From: Chryseobacterium populi
Lineage (GTDB): Bacteria; Bacteroidota; Bacteroidia; Flavobacteriales; Weeksellaceae
Length of the DNA: 64,000 nt
Direction: 5' to 3'
Assembly: GCF_000282115.1 (NCBI RefSeq)
Contig: NZ_AKJY01000014.1
Coordinates: 272,919 to 336,918, forward strand
Shown here piece after piece: positions 54,076-63,582 of the stretch; the stretch's first letter is position 1; each line of letters opens with the position of its first letter. The position numbers were made by a program, and so were the translations under genes. The notes beneath the pieces are model-generated. The model did no database searches and was not told the DNA's origin. It saw only the letters and a program-made list of their open reading frames with translations.

Positions 54076-56967
54076 ATGAACCGATTTTATTTTGGTAGTA
54101 ATAAAGCTGCATTGTTTTTTGCAATGGCTTTGTTACCCTCAGGCATAGTTTATTCCCAGGTTAAAAAAGATACTGTAACTAAAGAGAAGAAAATTGAAGA
54201 GGTCGTTGTAATCGGGTACGGTACGCAGAGAAAGGAAGCAGTAACAGGATCTGTTGCTACCGTAAAAGGAGATGCTCTTCGTGAAGTACCTTCATCAAAC
54301 ATTACGCAGGCATTGCAGGGAAGAACTGCAGGTGTTGATATTACGCAGACTTCTACAAAACCCGGAGCTGCAATGCAGATCCGGATCAGGGGAACAAGAT
54401 CGCTAACGGGCGATAATAACCCGTTAATTGTTCTTGACGGTATTCCTTTCGTAGGATCATTGGGAGACATCAGCTCAAGTGATATCAAAAGTATTGATAT
54501 ATTAAAGGATGCTTCTGCTACCGCTATCTATGGATCAAGAGGGGCAAACGGGGTAATTCTTGTAACAACAAACAGAGGAAGCAAAGGACAAAAGCCAAGG
54601 TTTACCTATAATACTTTTACCGGAGTTCAGACTTTATTTTCCAAATATCCTATGATGGACGGGCCTAAATTTGCCCAGCTTCGTGCTTATGCTATCCCTG
54701 CCGGAAATACAACACCTCTGTATAGCAATGGTGCCGATGAAAGCAATAGTACAAATACAGACTGGCAGGATTTGTATTACAAACCGGCTATGATGACCAG
54801 TCATGACATCGGTGTTTCAGGAGGAACAGAAGGTGGGAATTATAATGTGGGCTTGTCTTATTTTAAGCAAAATGCATTAATCCCTCTTCAGAGTTATGAG
54901 AGATTTGCCCTACGTACAGCGATTGACCAACAGGTAGGAAAGATTTTCCGATTCGGTTTTACAACCAATACCAACTACTCTATATCAGAAGGAAATGGAG
55001 TAAACCCGGGTGCCGTTTTAGGATATTCTCCTATTGCTAACCCTTATAATCCTGACGGAAGCTTTAAAAGAGTTATGAATACAGCGGGAGGAATCGATCA
55101 GACATGGATATATACACGCAAAACCTTAGAAAGTTTAAATGATAAATATGTTGATGAGACGAAATCTTTCGCATCATACAATAATCTTTATGGTGAAGCA
55201 AACCTGCCTTTGACCGGACTAAAATACAGGTTAAATATAGGTTTGGACTATCGTACATCCAACAGTGGAAACTATGCGGGAGTAGGAGTATTTAATACCA
55301 ATCCGCTAGGACCTTCATCTGCAGGCAGAGGTAATAACCAGACTTATCACTGGGTACTGGAAAACCTATTAACCTATGACCGTACTTTTGGTAAGCACAA
55401 AGTAAATGCAGTAGGATTGTATTCTGCAGAAGGCAACAGGTATACAAGCTCATATATGAGTGCAAAGAATGTTCCTGCAGATTTTTTCCAGTATTACAAT
55501 CTGGGACAGTCTCCTCAGGCAGATATTACAGTAAGACCTGAAGACCAGATATATTGGCAGACCGGTTTGCTCTCAGCTATGGGAAGGGTAATGTATACGT
55601 ATGATAATAAATATATGTTGACAGCAACTCTTCGTGCCGATGGATCTTCAAGACTTGCGCCGGGAAATAAGTGGCATACCTATCCGGCGCTATCACTGGG
55701 ATGGAACGTTACTAATGAATCGTTCATGCAGAATATAAAAGTTCTTAATCTTTTTAAACTGAGAGCAGGTTGGGGACAAACTTCCAATCAGGCAGTAAAT
55801 CCATATTCTACGTTGGGAGCACTTACCGTTACCCCGTATAATTTTGGAACTACAAACAGTACGGGAGTGTATGTAAGCCAGGCTCCAAATCCAAATCTTG
55901 GTTGGGAATACTCCAAAACACAAAACTATGGAGTAGATTTCGGATTATTTAAAAATCGTCTTACAGGTAGTGTAGAGTATTATAAAACACATACTTATGA
56001 CCTTCTGACTCAGAAGAATCTTCCGCCATCCACAGCTATCGGATCTATTGTATCCAATGTTGCCGAAACAGAGAATAAAGGATTTGAAGTAAGCCTTAAT
56101 GGGATCATTTTTGATAATCCTGATGGCTTCACCTGGGAGGCAGGTGTTAATTTTTACACCAATAGAAACAAAATTTTATCACTTGCATCCGGAACTACAC
56201 GTGATGTAAACAACTTATGGTTTGTTGGGCATAATATTAATTCTTTATATGATTATCAGTATGTTGGCCTTTGGCAGGCTGGTGACCCTTATCAAGGCAT
56301 TCTGGAGCCGGGAACTGCGGCTGATGTCGTAGGATCTATTAAAGTTCTTTATACCGGAGGTTATAATCCGGACGGAACTCCTGTAAGAGCAATCGGGCCG
56401 GATGACAGACAAATTTTTGATACCGCTCCGAAGTACCAGGGAGGATTCAATATGCGCTTTGCTTACAAAAATTTTGAACTGAGCACGGTAGGTGCATTCC
56501 AGCACGGAGGAATCCTGATTAGTTCAATATACGGATCTGCAAGTTACTTAAACAGATTAACAGGAAGAGGAAATAATGTGGATGTTGATTACTGGACGGA
56601 AGACAATACAGATGCATATTTTCCACGTCCCGGACGTCACTTAAGTGGTGATAACCCGAAATATTCTTCTACTCTTGCCATGTTTGATGCCTCTTATCTA
56701 AAGCTTCGTACGATAACTTTAGGATACAATGTTGATAAGGATTTCTTAAAAGATTTAAAAATCACAGGTTTAAGAATTTACTTTACAGTAACAAACCCTG
56801 TGGTGCTATTCTCTCCTTATCATAAGTTTTCAGGAATGGATCCTGAGCCCAACTCGTACGGGAATGAAAATCAGGCGGTAAGCGGATATCCAAGCCGTCA
56901 GCTGATTATAGGAACTAATAATCCTTCTACAAGAAATTATTTAATGGGACTTAATTTAACTTTTTAA
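54076..56967 (+). CDS. SusC/RagA-type TonB-dependent transporter, short form
   Basis: 963 residues. After a signal peptide (to about VYSQ) the chain goes almost directly into the TonB-box/plug region (EEVVVIGYGTQRKEAVTGSV, LREVPSSNITQALQGR, GSRGANGVILV). The extra N-terminal carboxypeptidase-regulatory-like domain of many SusC proteins is absent. The remainder is the beta barrel, ending in LMGLNLTF. With SusD it forms a lipid-bilayer 'pedal-bin' import unit for oligosaccharides, here likely xylan or glucuronoxylan fragments. Confidence 0.93.
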   Translation: MNRFYFGSNKAALFFAMALLPSGIVYSQVKKDTVTKEKKIEEVVVIGYGTQRKEAVTGSVATVKGDALREVPSSNITQALQGRTAGVDITQTSTKPGAAMQIRIRGTRSLTGDNNPLIVLDGIPFVGSLGDISSSDIKSIDILKDASATAIYGSRGANGVILVTTNRGSKGQKPRFTYNTFTGVQTLFSKYPMMDGPKFAQLRAYAIPAGNTTPLYSNGADESNSTNTDWQDLYYKPAMMTSHDIGVSGGTEGGNYNVGLSYFKQNALIPLQSYERFALRTAIDQQVGKIFRFGFTTNTNYSISEGNGVNPGAVLGYSPIANPYNPDGSFKRVMNTAGGIDQTWIYTRKTLESLNDKYVDETKSFASYNNLYGEANLPLTGLKYRLNIGLDYRTSNSGNYAGVGVFNTNPLGPSSAGRGNNQTYHWVLENLLTYDRTFGKHKVNAVGLYSAEGNRYTSSYMSAKNVPADFFQYYNLGQSPQADITVRPEDQIYWQTGLLSAMGRVMYTYDNKYMLTATLRADGSSRLAPGNKWHTYPALSLGWNVTNESFMQNIKVLNLFKLRAGWGQTSNQAVNPYSTLGALTVTPYNFGTTNSTGVYVSQAPNPNLGWEYSKTQNYGVDFGLFKNRLTGSVEYYKTHTYDLLTQKNLPPSTAIGSIVSNVAETENKGFEVSLNGIIFDNPDGFTWEAGVNFYTNRNKILSLASGTTRDVNNLWFVGHNINSLYDYQYVGLWQAGDPYQGILEPGTAADVVGSIKVLYTGGYNPDGTPVRAIGPDDRQIFDTAPKYQGGFNMRFAYKNFELSTVGAFQHGGILISSIYGSASYLNRLTGRGNNVDVDYWTEDNTDAYFPRPGRHLSGDNPKYSSTLAMFDASYLKLRTITLGYNVDKDFLKDLKITGLRIYFTVTNPVVLFSPYHKFSGMDPEPNSYGNENQAVSGYPSRQLIIGTNNPSTRNYLMGLNLTF

Positions 56968-56979
56968 AACTGTACAGTC

Positions 56980-58935
56980 ATGATAAATTTTAACAAAAAA
57001 CTGGTATTGGGAGCAATCTTTTTATCACTAACATTTACAGGATGTAATGAGATTCTTGATGAGCAGCCAAGATCAACATACACTGTTGACTACTTTAGTA
57101 CACCGGAGGGGATCAATCAGAGCTTTACTTCCTTATACAGGCAGTTACGGATGTTGTATGGTAACGGTTACTTTATGAGTAATTGTCAGAATGGTACTGA
57201 TGAATCTACCTGGGCACAGAGTGCTGATGGTAATTTCAAAGAATTGGATATGTCCGGACAAGGAAATATCAATTCCAATACTTTCCCGACGAGTATGATC
57301 TGGGGATCTGTTTTTCCCTACATCAATACAGCCAACGGAATTATAGAAAAAGGACCGGGATTCGGAATTGCTGAATCAATGATTTCTGAAGCAAGATTTT
57401 TCAGGGGGTTTGATTATTTCATGCTGGTTCAGACATATGGAGGAGTTCCTTTGGATTTAGGTGCCGGAGAATTAAAATTTAATACTGTACCTGCGACAAG
57501 CTCCACAAGAAATACGGTTCCGGAAGTATATACCAAAGCTATTTTTCCGGATCTTAAAACAGCAATTGATAATCTTCCCGCCTCACCACGGGTGACCGGA
57601 GGAGTAACAAAGAATGTTGCAAGGTTATTTTTAGCTAAAGCTTATCTCACTTACGGGTGGTGGCTGCAGAATCCTAACAATATTCCCACTTACCCGGAAG
57701 CATCAAGGAATGATCCGGATGGTCACAATGCTCAATGGTACTTCCAGCAGGCTTACGATATAGCTATGGCGGGAATTACGAATCCGGGAAGCTATGGTCT
57801 TCAGCCTACTTTCTACGATGTAAATGTAGGTTCTAATGACAGAAATAATGAGTGTATGCTGTATGCAGACCACACTCAGTCCAGTACATACTATAACGAA
57901 AGTGATCCTGTAGGATTTGGTTCCGGCTGGTCGCCGGATAACTTTGCAGCATGGATGCAGACCTGGAATTACACTGCTATAAAAAGCAGCAAAACAACGG
58001 CATGGAGCGGAGCTGATGTGGTAAGTTCCATTCAGCGTGAAGCTGCCCAGCCACTGGGACGTCCGTGGGTTCGTATGTGTCCTACAATAAGTGTAATTAA
58101 AAATACGTTTGCAGATAAAACCAATGATTCACGTTACGATGGAACATTTGTAACCACCTATAGAGGAAATTGGAATAAAAACGGAACCGGACTTACCAAT
58201 GTAGCGGTATTATATAACGCCAACAATTTACCGGTACAGCCGGGAGGTGCTATCCTTAGCTTTCTTAATGATGATTCGCAGACTCCGTCATATCCTTCAG
58301 GATCAGGACAGAGCGGGGTAGGAGCAGGAACGTTGCCGGGAAGAGCAGACTGGGTTATTGCTCCCAACGGAATCAACAGGATTGTATATCCTGGTTTATG
58401 GAAAATAGGAACTTATAGAACAGATGATCCTAATGGCTTAGGATATCCGAATGCCGGACTTACGCGTCCGTTCAATGTGGCTAAATTTTCCGAATTCTAT
58501 TTCATCGCCGCGGAAGCAGCAGTAAAAGGCGCTTCAGGATCAATGACAGCCAGAGATCTTATTAATGTAATCCGTGCAAGAGCAGGAAAATGGAGGTTTA
58601 ATAATGCTCAAAATGTGGCTTATATTGCAGATAATAGTGCTGCTATGACCGCTGCAACACCTGCGGCGATTACCATCGATTATATCCTTGCAGAAAGATC
58701 ACGCGAATATTACGGGGAATTCTACAGATGGTATGACTTGGTTCGCACACAGAAGTGGGAAGAATATGGAGCTTCTTATCAGATCGGAGGTGCTTCTTAC
58801 GGAGATCATACCCTACAAACAGTGACCAGAACGATAAAACCTTTTCATTATCTGAGACCTATTCCTCAAAATCAGCTTGATGCCATGGAAGTTTCTGCCG
58901 ATATTAAGGCCAAATATCAGAATCCTGGTTATTAA
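56980..58935 (+). CDS. SusD/RagB-type surface glycan-binding lipoprotein
   Basis: 651 residues. Lipobox LTFTGC (Cys near residue 22) followed by NEILDEQPRSTYT, SEARFFRGFDYFMLVQTYGGVPL and FFDA-type TPR helices, the classic SusD signature. The C-terminus has AERSREYYGEFYRWYDLVRTQKW. It forms the lid of the SusC transporter. The gene lies 12 bases after susC. Confidence 0.95.
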   Translation: MINFNKKLVLGAIFLSLTFTGCNEILDEQPRSTYTVDYFSTPEGINQSFTSLYRQLRMLYGNGYFMSNCQNGTDESTWAQSADGNFKELDMSGQGNINSNTFPTSMIWGSVFPYINTANGIIEKGPGFGIAESMISEARFFRGFDYFMLVQTYGGVPLDLGAGELKFNTVPATSSTRNTVPEVYTKAIFPDLKTAIDNLPASPRVTGGVTKNVARLFLAKAYLTYGWWLQNPNNIPTYPEASRNDPDGHNAQWYFQQAYDIAMAGITNPGSYGLQPTFYDVNVGSNDRNNECMLYADHTQSSTYYNESDPVGFGSGWSPDNFAAWMQTWNYTAIKSSKTTAWSGADVVSSIQREAAQPLGRPWVRMCPTISVIKNTFADKTNDSRYDGTFVTTYRGNWNKNGTGLTNVAVLYNANNLPVQPGGAILSFLNDDSQTPSYPSGSGQSGVGAGTLPGRADWVIAPNGINRIVYPGLWKIGTYRTDDPNGLGYPNAGLTRPFNVAKFSEFYFIAAEAAVKGASGSMTARDLINVIRARAGKWRFNNAQNVAYIADNSAAMTAATPAAITIDYILAERSREYYGEFYRWYDLVRTQKWEEYGASYQIGGASYGDHTLQTVTRTIKPFHYLRPIPQNQLDAMEVSADIKAKYQNPGY

Positions 58936-58968
58936 AATTATTTAGTTTCACATTCATATATAGTTAGC

Positions 58969-59005
58969 AGGGCAGATCCTAAAAATGTCTGCCTTGTTTT
59001 TTAAT
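58969..59005 (+). terminator. Weak hairpin after susD, possible attenuator
   Basis: ggcaga (58971-58976) pairs with tctgcc (58988-58993) around an 11-base loop, followed by TTGTTTTTT. It is weaker than other terminators here and the following genes lack a promoter, so it may reduce rather than stop read-through from susCD to uxuA. Confidence 0.5.
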
Positions 59006-59022
59006 TAAAATTTTAAAAGACT

Positions 59023-60198
59023 ATGGAAAGAACATGGCGTTGGTTTGGCAAAAAAGACAAAATACAATTAAATATGCTCCGTCAAATCGGTGTGGAAGGC
59101 ATTGTTTCCGCATTACACGATGTTCCGAACGGAGAAGTTTGGTCGTTGGACGCAATTAATGATTATAAAAATTATATAGAAAGTTTTGGTCTTCGCTGGT
59201 CTGTCGTAGAAAGTCTCGCAGTAAGTGAAGCAATAAAATATGGAGGAGAAAACAGAGACCAATTAATAGAAAATTACATTAAGAGTCTTGAAAATCTGGG
59301 AAAAGCGGGAGTAACGACGGTTTGTTACAACTTTATGCCGGTTCTGGATTGGGCTCGAACAGATTTGTTTCATCAATGGGAAGACGGTTCGTCATCATTA
59401 TACTTTGATAAGGCCAAATTTGCTTATTTTGAAATTCATATTCTGCAACGGGAAGGGGCAGAAAACGAGTATAGTTCAGAGATCCTTCAGAAAGTAAGAG
59501 AGTTAAAAAATACTTTAACAGAAGAGGATAACAACAATCTGATAGATTCTGTCATTGTAAAAACACAAGGTTTTGTCAACGGAAATATCAGAGAAGGAGA
59601 TTTAAACCCTGTAGAAAAATTTAAAAGTTTATTAGCATTATATGATGGAATTGACAAAAACCAGCTCCGTCAGAATATGAAGTATTTCCTTGAAAAAATA
59701 ATGCCTGTCTGCGAAAAATGGAATATTCAGATGTGTGTGCATCCCGATGATCCGCCATTTTCATTGCTGGGCTTACCAAGAATTGTCACCAACGAAGAGG
59801 ATATCGACTGGTTTCTGAATGAAGTTGATAATCCACATAACGGGCTAACATTCTGTGCCGGTTCTTTAAGTGCCAATCTTCAGAACAATGTTCCCGCCCT
59901 GGCTCAAAAATTTGCATACCGCACAAAATTTGTCCATTTAAGAAGCACCAATGTCTTTGAAAACGGAGATTTTATCGAAGCGCATCATTTAGGAGGAAGA
60001 GGAAAGCTTATTGATGTAATCCGTGTATTTGAAAAAGAAAATCCGGATTTACCAATGCGTATCGATCATGGAAGATTATTTACAGATGATATTGATAAAG
60101 ATTACAATCCCGGGTATTCATTCCTTGGAAGAATGTTGGCGCTGGGGCAGATTGAAGGCGTAATGGCTGCAGTACAGTCGGAATTACAAAGAAATTAA
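59023..60198 (+). CDS. uxuA: Mannonate dehydratase
   Basis: 391 residues. The start MERTWRWFGKKDKIQLNMLRQ is typical, and further motifs are GIEGIVSALHDVPNGEVW and CVHPDDPPFSLLGLPRIV with the metal-binding His-Asp residues and FVHLRSTNV. It converts D-mannonate to 2-keto-3-deoxygluconate in glucuronate breakdown. The next gene starts 33 bases later. Confidence 0.95.
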   Translation: MERTWRWFGKKDKIQLNMLRQIGVEGIVSALHDVPNGEVWSLDAINDYKNYIESFGLRWSVVESLAVSEAIKYGGENRDQLIENYIKSLENLGKAGVTTVCYNFMPVLDWARTDLFHQWEDGSSSLYFDKAKFAYFEIHILQREGAENEYSSEILQKVRELKNTLTEEDNNNLIDSVIVKTQGFVNGNIREGDLNPVEKFKSLLALYDGIDKNQLRQNMKYFLEKIMPVCEKWNIQMCVHPDDPPFSLLGLPRIVTNEEDIDWFLNEVDNPHNGLTFCAGSLSANLQNNVPALAQKFAYRTKFVHLRSTNVFENGDFIEAHHLGGRGKLIDVIRVFEKENPDLPMRIDHGRLFTDDIDKDYNPGYSFLGRMLALGQIEGVMAAVQSELQRN

Positions 60199-60231
60199 TC
60201 TGCAGAATTGAACAAATTTATAAAAGTAAAA

Positions 60232-61047
60232 ATGAACGAAATATTCAGCATAAAAAATAAAGTAGCCATAATTACAGGTGCTTCAGGTGTTTTAGGAGGA
60301 AGCTTGGCTAAAAGTTTCATAGAAGCCGGAGCAAAAATTGTTGCGCTGGGAAGGAATCAGGAAACATTAGATGCAAGGGTACAGGAACTGGCAGATTTAG
60401 GCGGCGATGCTTTTGCTGTGGAAGCCAACGTAATGAATATCGAAAGTCTGGAGGGCGCTTCAAAGAAAATCCTGGATAAATTCGGAAAGATTGATATTCT
60501 GCTCAACATCGCCGGAGGAAACATTCCTTCTGCAACATTATCTCCGGACCAATCTTTTTTTGACTTAAAAATGGAAGCCTGGAACGAAGTGACCGATCTG
60601 AACATCAACGGAACCGTTTATCCAAGCTATGTTTTTGGGAAAATAATGGCAGAGCAGGGAAGCGGAAGTATCGTGAATATTTCGTCGATGGCAGCTTACT
60701 CAGCAATTACAAGAGTTGCAGGTTATTCGGCAGCCAAATCCGCAATTACCAATTTTACTCAATGGCTTGCTTCGGACGTAGCATTGAAATTCGGAGATAA
60801 AATTCGTGTGAACGCTGTTGCTCCAGGGTTTTTCATTGGCGATCAGAACCGTGCGATCCTATTAAATTCTGATGGTTCTTTAACTGACCGGAGTAAAAAA
60901 GTAATTGCAAAAACACCCATGCAAAGATTCGGAGAAGTAGAAGAGCTGAATGGAGTTGTACAGTTCCTGTGTTCAGATGCAGCAAGTTTCATTACAGGAG
61001 CTTTATTGCCGGTTGACGGTGGCTTCAGTGCATTCAGCGGTGTTTAA
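60232..61047 (+). CDS. SDR-family mannonate oxidoreductase (fructuronate reductase)
   Basis: 271 residues from the ATG at 60232. The cofactor-binding TGASGVLGG, the NNAG-like LLNIAGGN, and the catalytic S-Y-K set with YSAAKSAI (Tyr/Lys) identify a short-chain dehydrogenase. From its place between uxuA and uxaC it most probably reduces D-fructuronate to D-mannonate, standing in for the unrelated UxuB of E. coli. An in-frame TTG 8 codons upstream is rejected. Confidence 0.85.
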   Translation: MNEIFSIKNKVAIITGASGVLGGSLAKSFIEAGAKIVALGRNQETLDARVQELADLGGDAFAVEANVMNIESLEGASKKILDKFGKIDILLNIAGGNIPSATLSPDQSFFDLKMEAWNEVTDLNINGTVYPSYVFGKIMAEQGSGSIVNISSMAAYSAITRVAGYSAAKSAITNFTQWLASDVALKFGDKIRVNAVAPGFFIGDQNRAILLNSDGSLTDRSKKVIAKTPMQRFGEVEELNGVVQFLCSDAASFITGALLPVDGGFSAFSGV

Positions 61048-61152
61048 GATTAGAATTATTTTCTTATATAAAAAGCTTTGGATGAATTTTTTGAGTTGTA
61101 AAAAATGGCAGTCATAAAAGTACTATTAAACTTAATCTTTTTACATTGAATA

Positions 61153-62571
61153 ATGAAGCTTTCCATTAAAAATAAAGAAGTTTTCGGAGAATTGTTTTTG
61201 CTGGAATCGGCAAAAGCAGAAAATCTCTATTTCGGGTACGCGAAAGAAATGCCGATAATTGATTATCATAATCATCTTGAGCCGGAAGTGATTTCAAGTA
61301 ATCAGCATTTCCGTTCCCCTACAGCAATCTGGCTGGATGGTGACCATTACAAATGGCGGGCGATGAGAAATTTCGGTATTGAAGAGCAATTCATTTCCGG
61401 CAAAATTTCAGATCTCGATAAATTCAGAAAATGGGCAGAAGTTGTGCCATATACACTTCGTAATCCGTTATTTCACTGGACGCATCTGGAGCTTAAAAAG
61501 CCTTTCGGAATCCACGAATATCTTTCCCTGAAAAATGCAGATTCGATTTATCACCAGATGAATGAAAGTTTACAGAATCCGGATTTTTTACCACAAGCAA
61601 TTATTCAGAATTTCAGCGTGGACTCTCTGTGCACCACAGATGACCCTGCTGATGATTTAGAGTATCATAAAGCGTTAAAGAACAGCAGTTTCAAAACAAA
61701 GATTTTACCCGCTTTCCGTCCTGATTCTTACCTCAATATTACTGATCCGGAGCAATATATTTCGGGAATCAGAAAACTTGAAAATATCAGCGGAATTTCA
61801 ATAGAATCAGTTTCAGATTTATTAAGTGTGCTTCAGTCAAGAATTAATTATTTTGCAGAAACAGGAGCTAAAATAGCCGACCACGGCTTTGAATATTTTC
61901 CCGATACAACAAAATGGACCACAGACTTAGAATCAGAATTTTCCGAATTTTTAAAAGGAAATAACCCAATATTCTCAGATCCTGAAGCCTTGTGCGGTTA
62001 TTTGTTGAAAGAACTTTGTAAAATGTACGCTGAAAAAGGCTGGGTACAGCAGTTTCACGTCGGTGCAACCAGAAACAATAATTCTGAAATGCTCAGAAAA
62101 ATCGGAATCAATGCAGGTTACGATGCCATCGGCGAACAATATTTTGCTCAGCGGATGAGTGCTCTTCTGGACGAGTTAAACTCTGCCGGACAGCTCACCA
62201 AAACTATTATTTATAACCTTAATCCCACTTTCAATGAAGTGCTTGCTTCACTTGCCGGGAATTTTAATGAAGGTGGAATAAAGTCTAAAGTACAGTTTGG
62301 GGCAGCATGGTGGTTCCTCGACCAGCTTGATGGGATGAAAAAACAGATGAACACACTTTCCAACATCGGTCTTATCAGCACCTTTGTCGGGATGCTCACC
62401 GATTCCCGAAGTCTTCTTTCGTTCTCAAGACACGATTATTTCAGAAGGCTTCTGTGCAATATGTTTGGTGAGGAAATTGAAAGAGGAATGATTCCCGATG
62501 ACGAAGAATGGATAGGTAAAATCATTCAGGATATTTGCTATCACAACGCGAAAAATTATTTTGAAATTTAA
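61153..62571 (+). CDS. uxaC: Glucuronate (uronate) isomerase
   Basis: 472 residues. IIDYHNHLEPEVI gives the metal-binding His pair; DGDHYKWRAMRNFGI, WVQQFHVGATRNNN and SRSLLSFSRHDYFRRLLCNM are typical of the family. It converts D-glucuronate to D-fructuronate. kdgK follows after 3 bases, so the two are tightly co-transcribed. Confidence 0.95.
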   Translation: MKLSIKNKEVFGELFLLESAKAENLYFGYAKEMPIIDYHNHLEPEVISSNQHFRSPTAIWLDGDHYKWRAMRNFGIEEQFISGKISDLDKFRKWAEVVPYTLRNPLFHWTHLELKKPFGIHEYLSLKNADSIYHQMNESLQNPDFLPQAIIQNFSVDSLCTTDDPADDLEYHKALKNSSFKTKILPAFRPDSYLNITDPEQYISGIRKLENISGISIESVSDLLSVLQSRINYFAETGAKIADHGFEYFPDTTKWTTDLESEFSEFLKGNNPIFSDPEALCGYLLKELCKMYAEKGWVQQFHVGATRNNNSEMLRKIGINAGYDAIGEQYFAQRMSALLDELNSAGQLTKTIIYNLNPTFNEVLASLAGNFNEGGIKSKVQFGAAWWFLDQLDGMKKQMNTLSNIGLISTFVGMLTDSRSLLSFSRHDYFRRLLCNMFGEEIERGMIPDDEEWIGKIIQDICYHNAKNYFEI

Positions 62572-62574
62572 AAG

Positions 62575-63582
62575 ATGCGGGATTCATTTTCAAATAAAAT
62601 TATATGTTTCGGAGAATTGCTTTTGCATTTTGCTCCGGATTTCCATGGAAATTGGTTGAATGATCAGTCAATGAAGGTTTTTGTTGGCGGAGCCGAGTAT
62701 AATGTAGCTTCTGCGCTTGCCCAATGGAATAATTCTGTAAAACTTCTTTCAGCTCTGCCTGGGAATTTTATTGGAAATCAATTAGAAACCCTGCTGAAAA
62801 ACAAAGGAATCGAAATTCTTGCAGAGAAAAATAACGGCAGAATCGGAACTTTTTACTTGTCTTCGGATGGTGATATGCAAAACACATCGGTAGTCTACGA
62901 CCGTTTTCCGTCGGTTTTCGCGCAGTCGGATTTTAATACCTTCAGCTTCGATGAAATATTCTCAGAGGTAAAATGGCTTCACATAAGCACCATTACCCCT
63001 GCATTAAGTGAAAGTGCTTATGCAAAATGCTTCGGTTTAATGAAAGAGGCAGCCTCAAGAAAAATCACGGTTTCTCTTGATTTGAATTATCGGGCAGCAC
63101 TTTGGAAAGATAAACGCTCTTCAGAAAAAATAAAAGCGCTGATGCCTTTTGTGAGCATCCTGATGGGAAATATCTGGTCTATTCAGCAATTTTTGGAAAT
63201 TCCGATAGAATATGAACTGAATGGAAGCTTTGAAGATAAAAACCTTTTGAAGCAGGCTGAAAAATCAGCTTCCGAAATTCAGAAAATATATCCCAATGTA
63301 AAAATGACGGCCAATACGTTTCGTTTTACGAACGGTGAGGAAGTCAACTATTATGCCACCTTATTTGCTGATGAAAAGCTTTTTGTTTCGCAGCCATATT
63401 ACTCGGATAAAATTGAAGAAAGAGTAGGAAGCGGTGATTCTTTTATGGCTGCTCTGATTCACGGAATAATAAAAGGAAATTCCTTGCAGCAAGTTTTAGA
63501 AGATGCTGCGAAAGTTGCTTTCAAAAAACTTTTTGTGAAAGGAGATACCATTGATGACAGCATTAATATTGAAAAATTATGA
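62575..63582 (+). CDS. kdgK: 2-keto-3-deoxygluconate kinase (PfkB family)
   Basis: 335 residues. PfkB signatures: GELLLHFAP and GGAEYNVASALAQW at the start and RVGSGDSFMAALIHG (catalytic Asp) near residue 290. Location between uxaC and eda fits phosphorylation of KDG to KDPG. Its stop overlaps the next start by 4 bases (ATGA). Confidence 0.9.
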   Translation: MRDSFSNKIICFGELLLHFAPDFHGNWLNDQSMKVFVGGAEYNVASALAQWNNSVKLLSALPGNFIGNQLETLLKNKGIEILAEKNNGRIGTFYLSSDGDMQNTSVVYDRFPSVFAQSDFNTFSFDEIFSEVKWLHISTITPALSESAYAKCFGLMKEAASRKITVSLDLNYRAALWKDKRSSEKIKALMPFVSILMGNIWSIQQFLEIPIEYELNGSFEDKNLLKQAEKSASEIQKIYPNVKMTANTFRFTNGEEVNYYATLFADEKLFVSQPYYSDKIEERVGSGDSFMAALIHGIIKGNSLQQVLEDAAKVAFKKLFVKGDTIDDSINIEKL

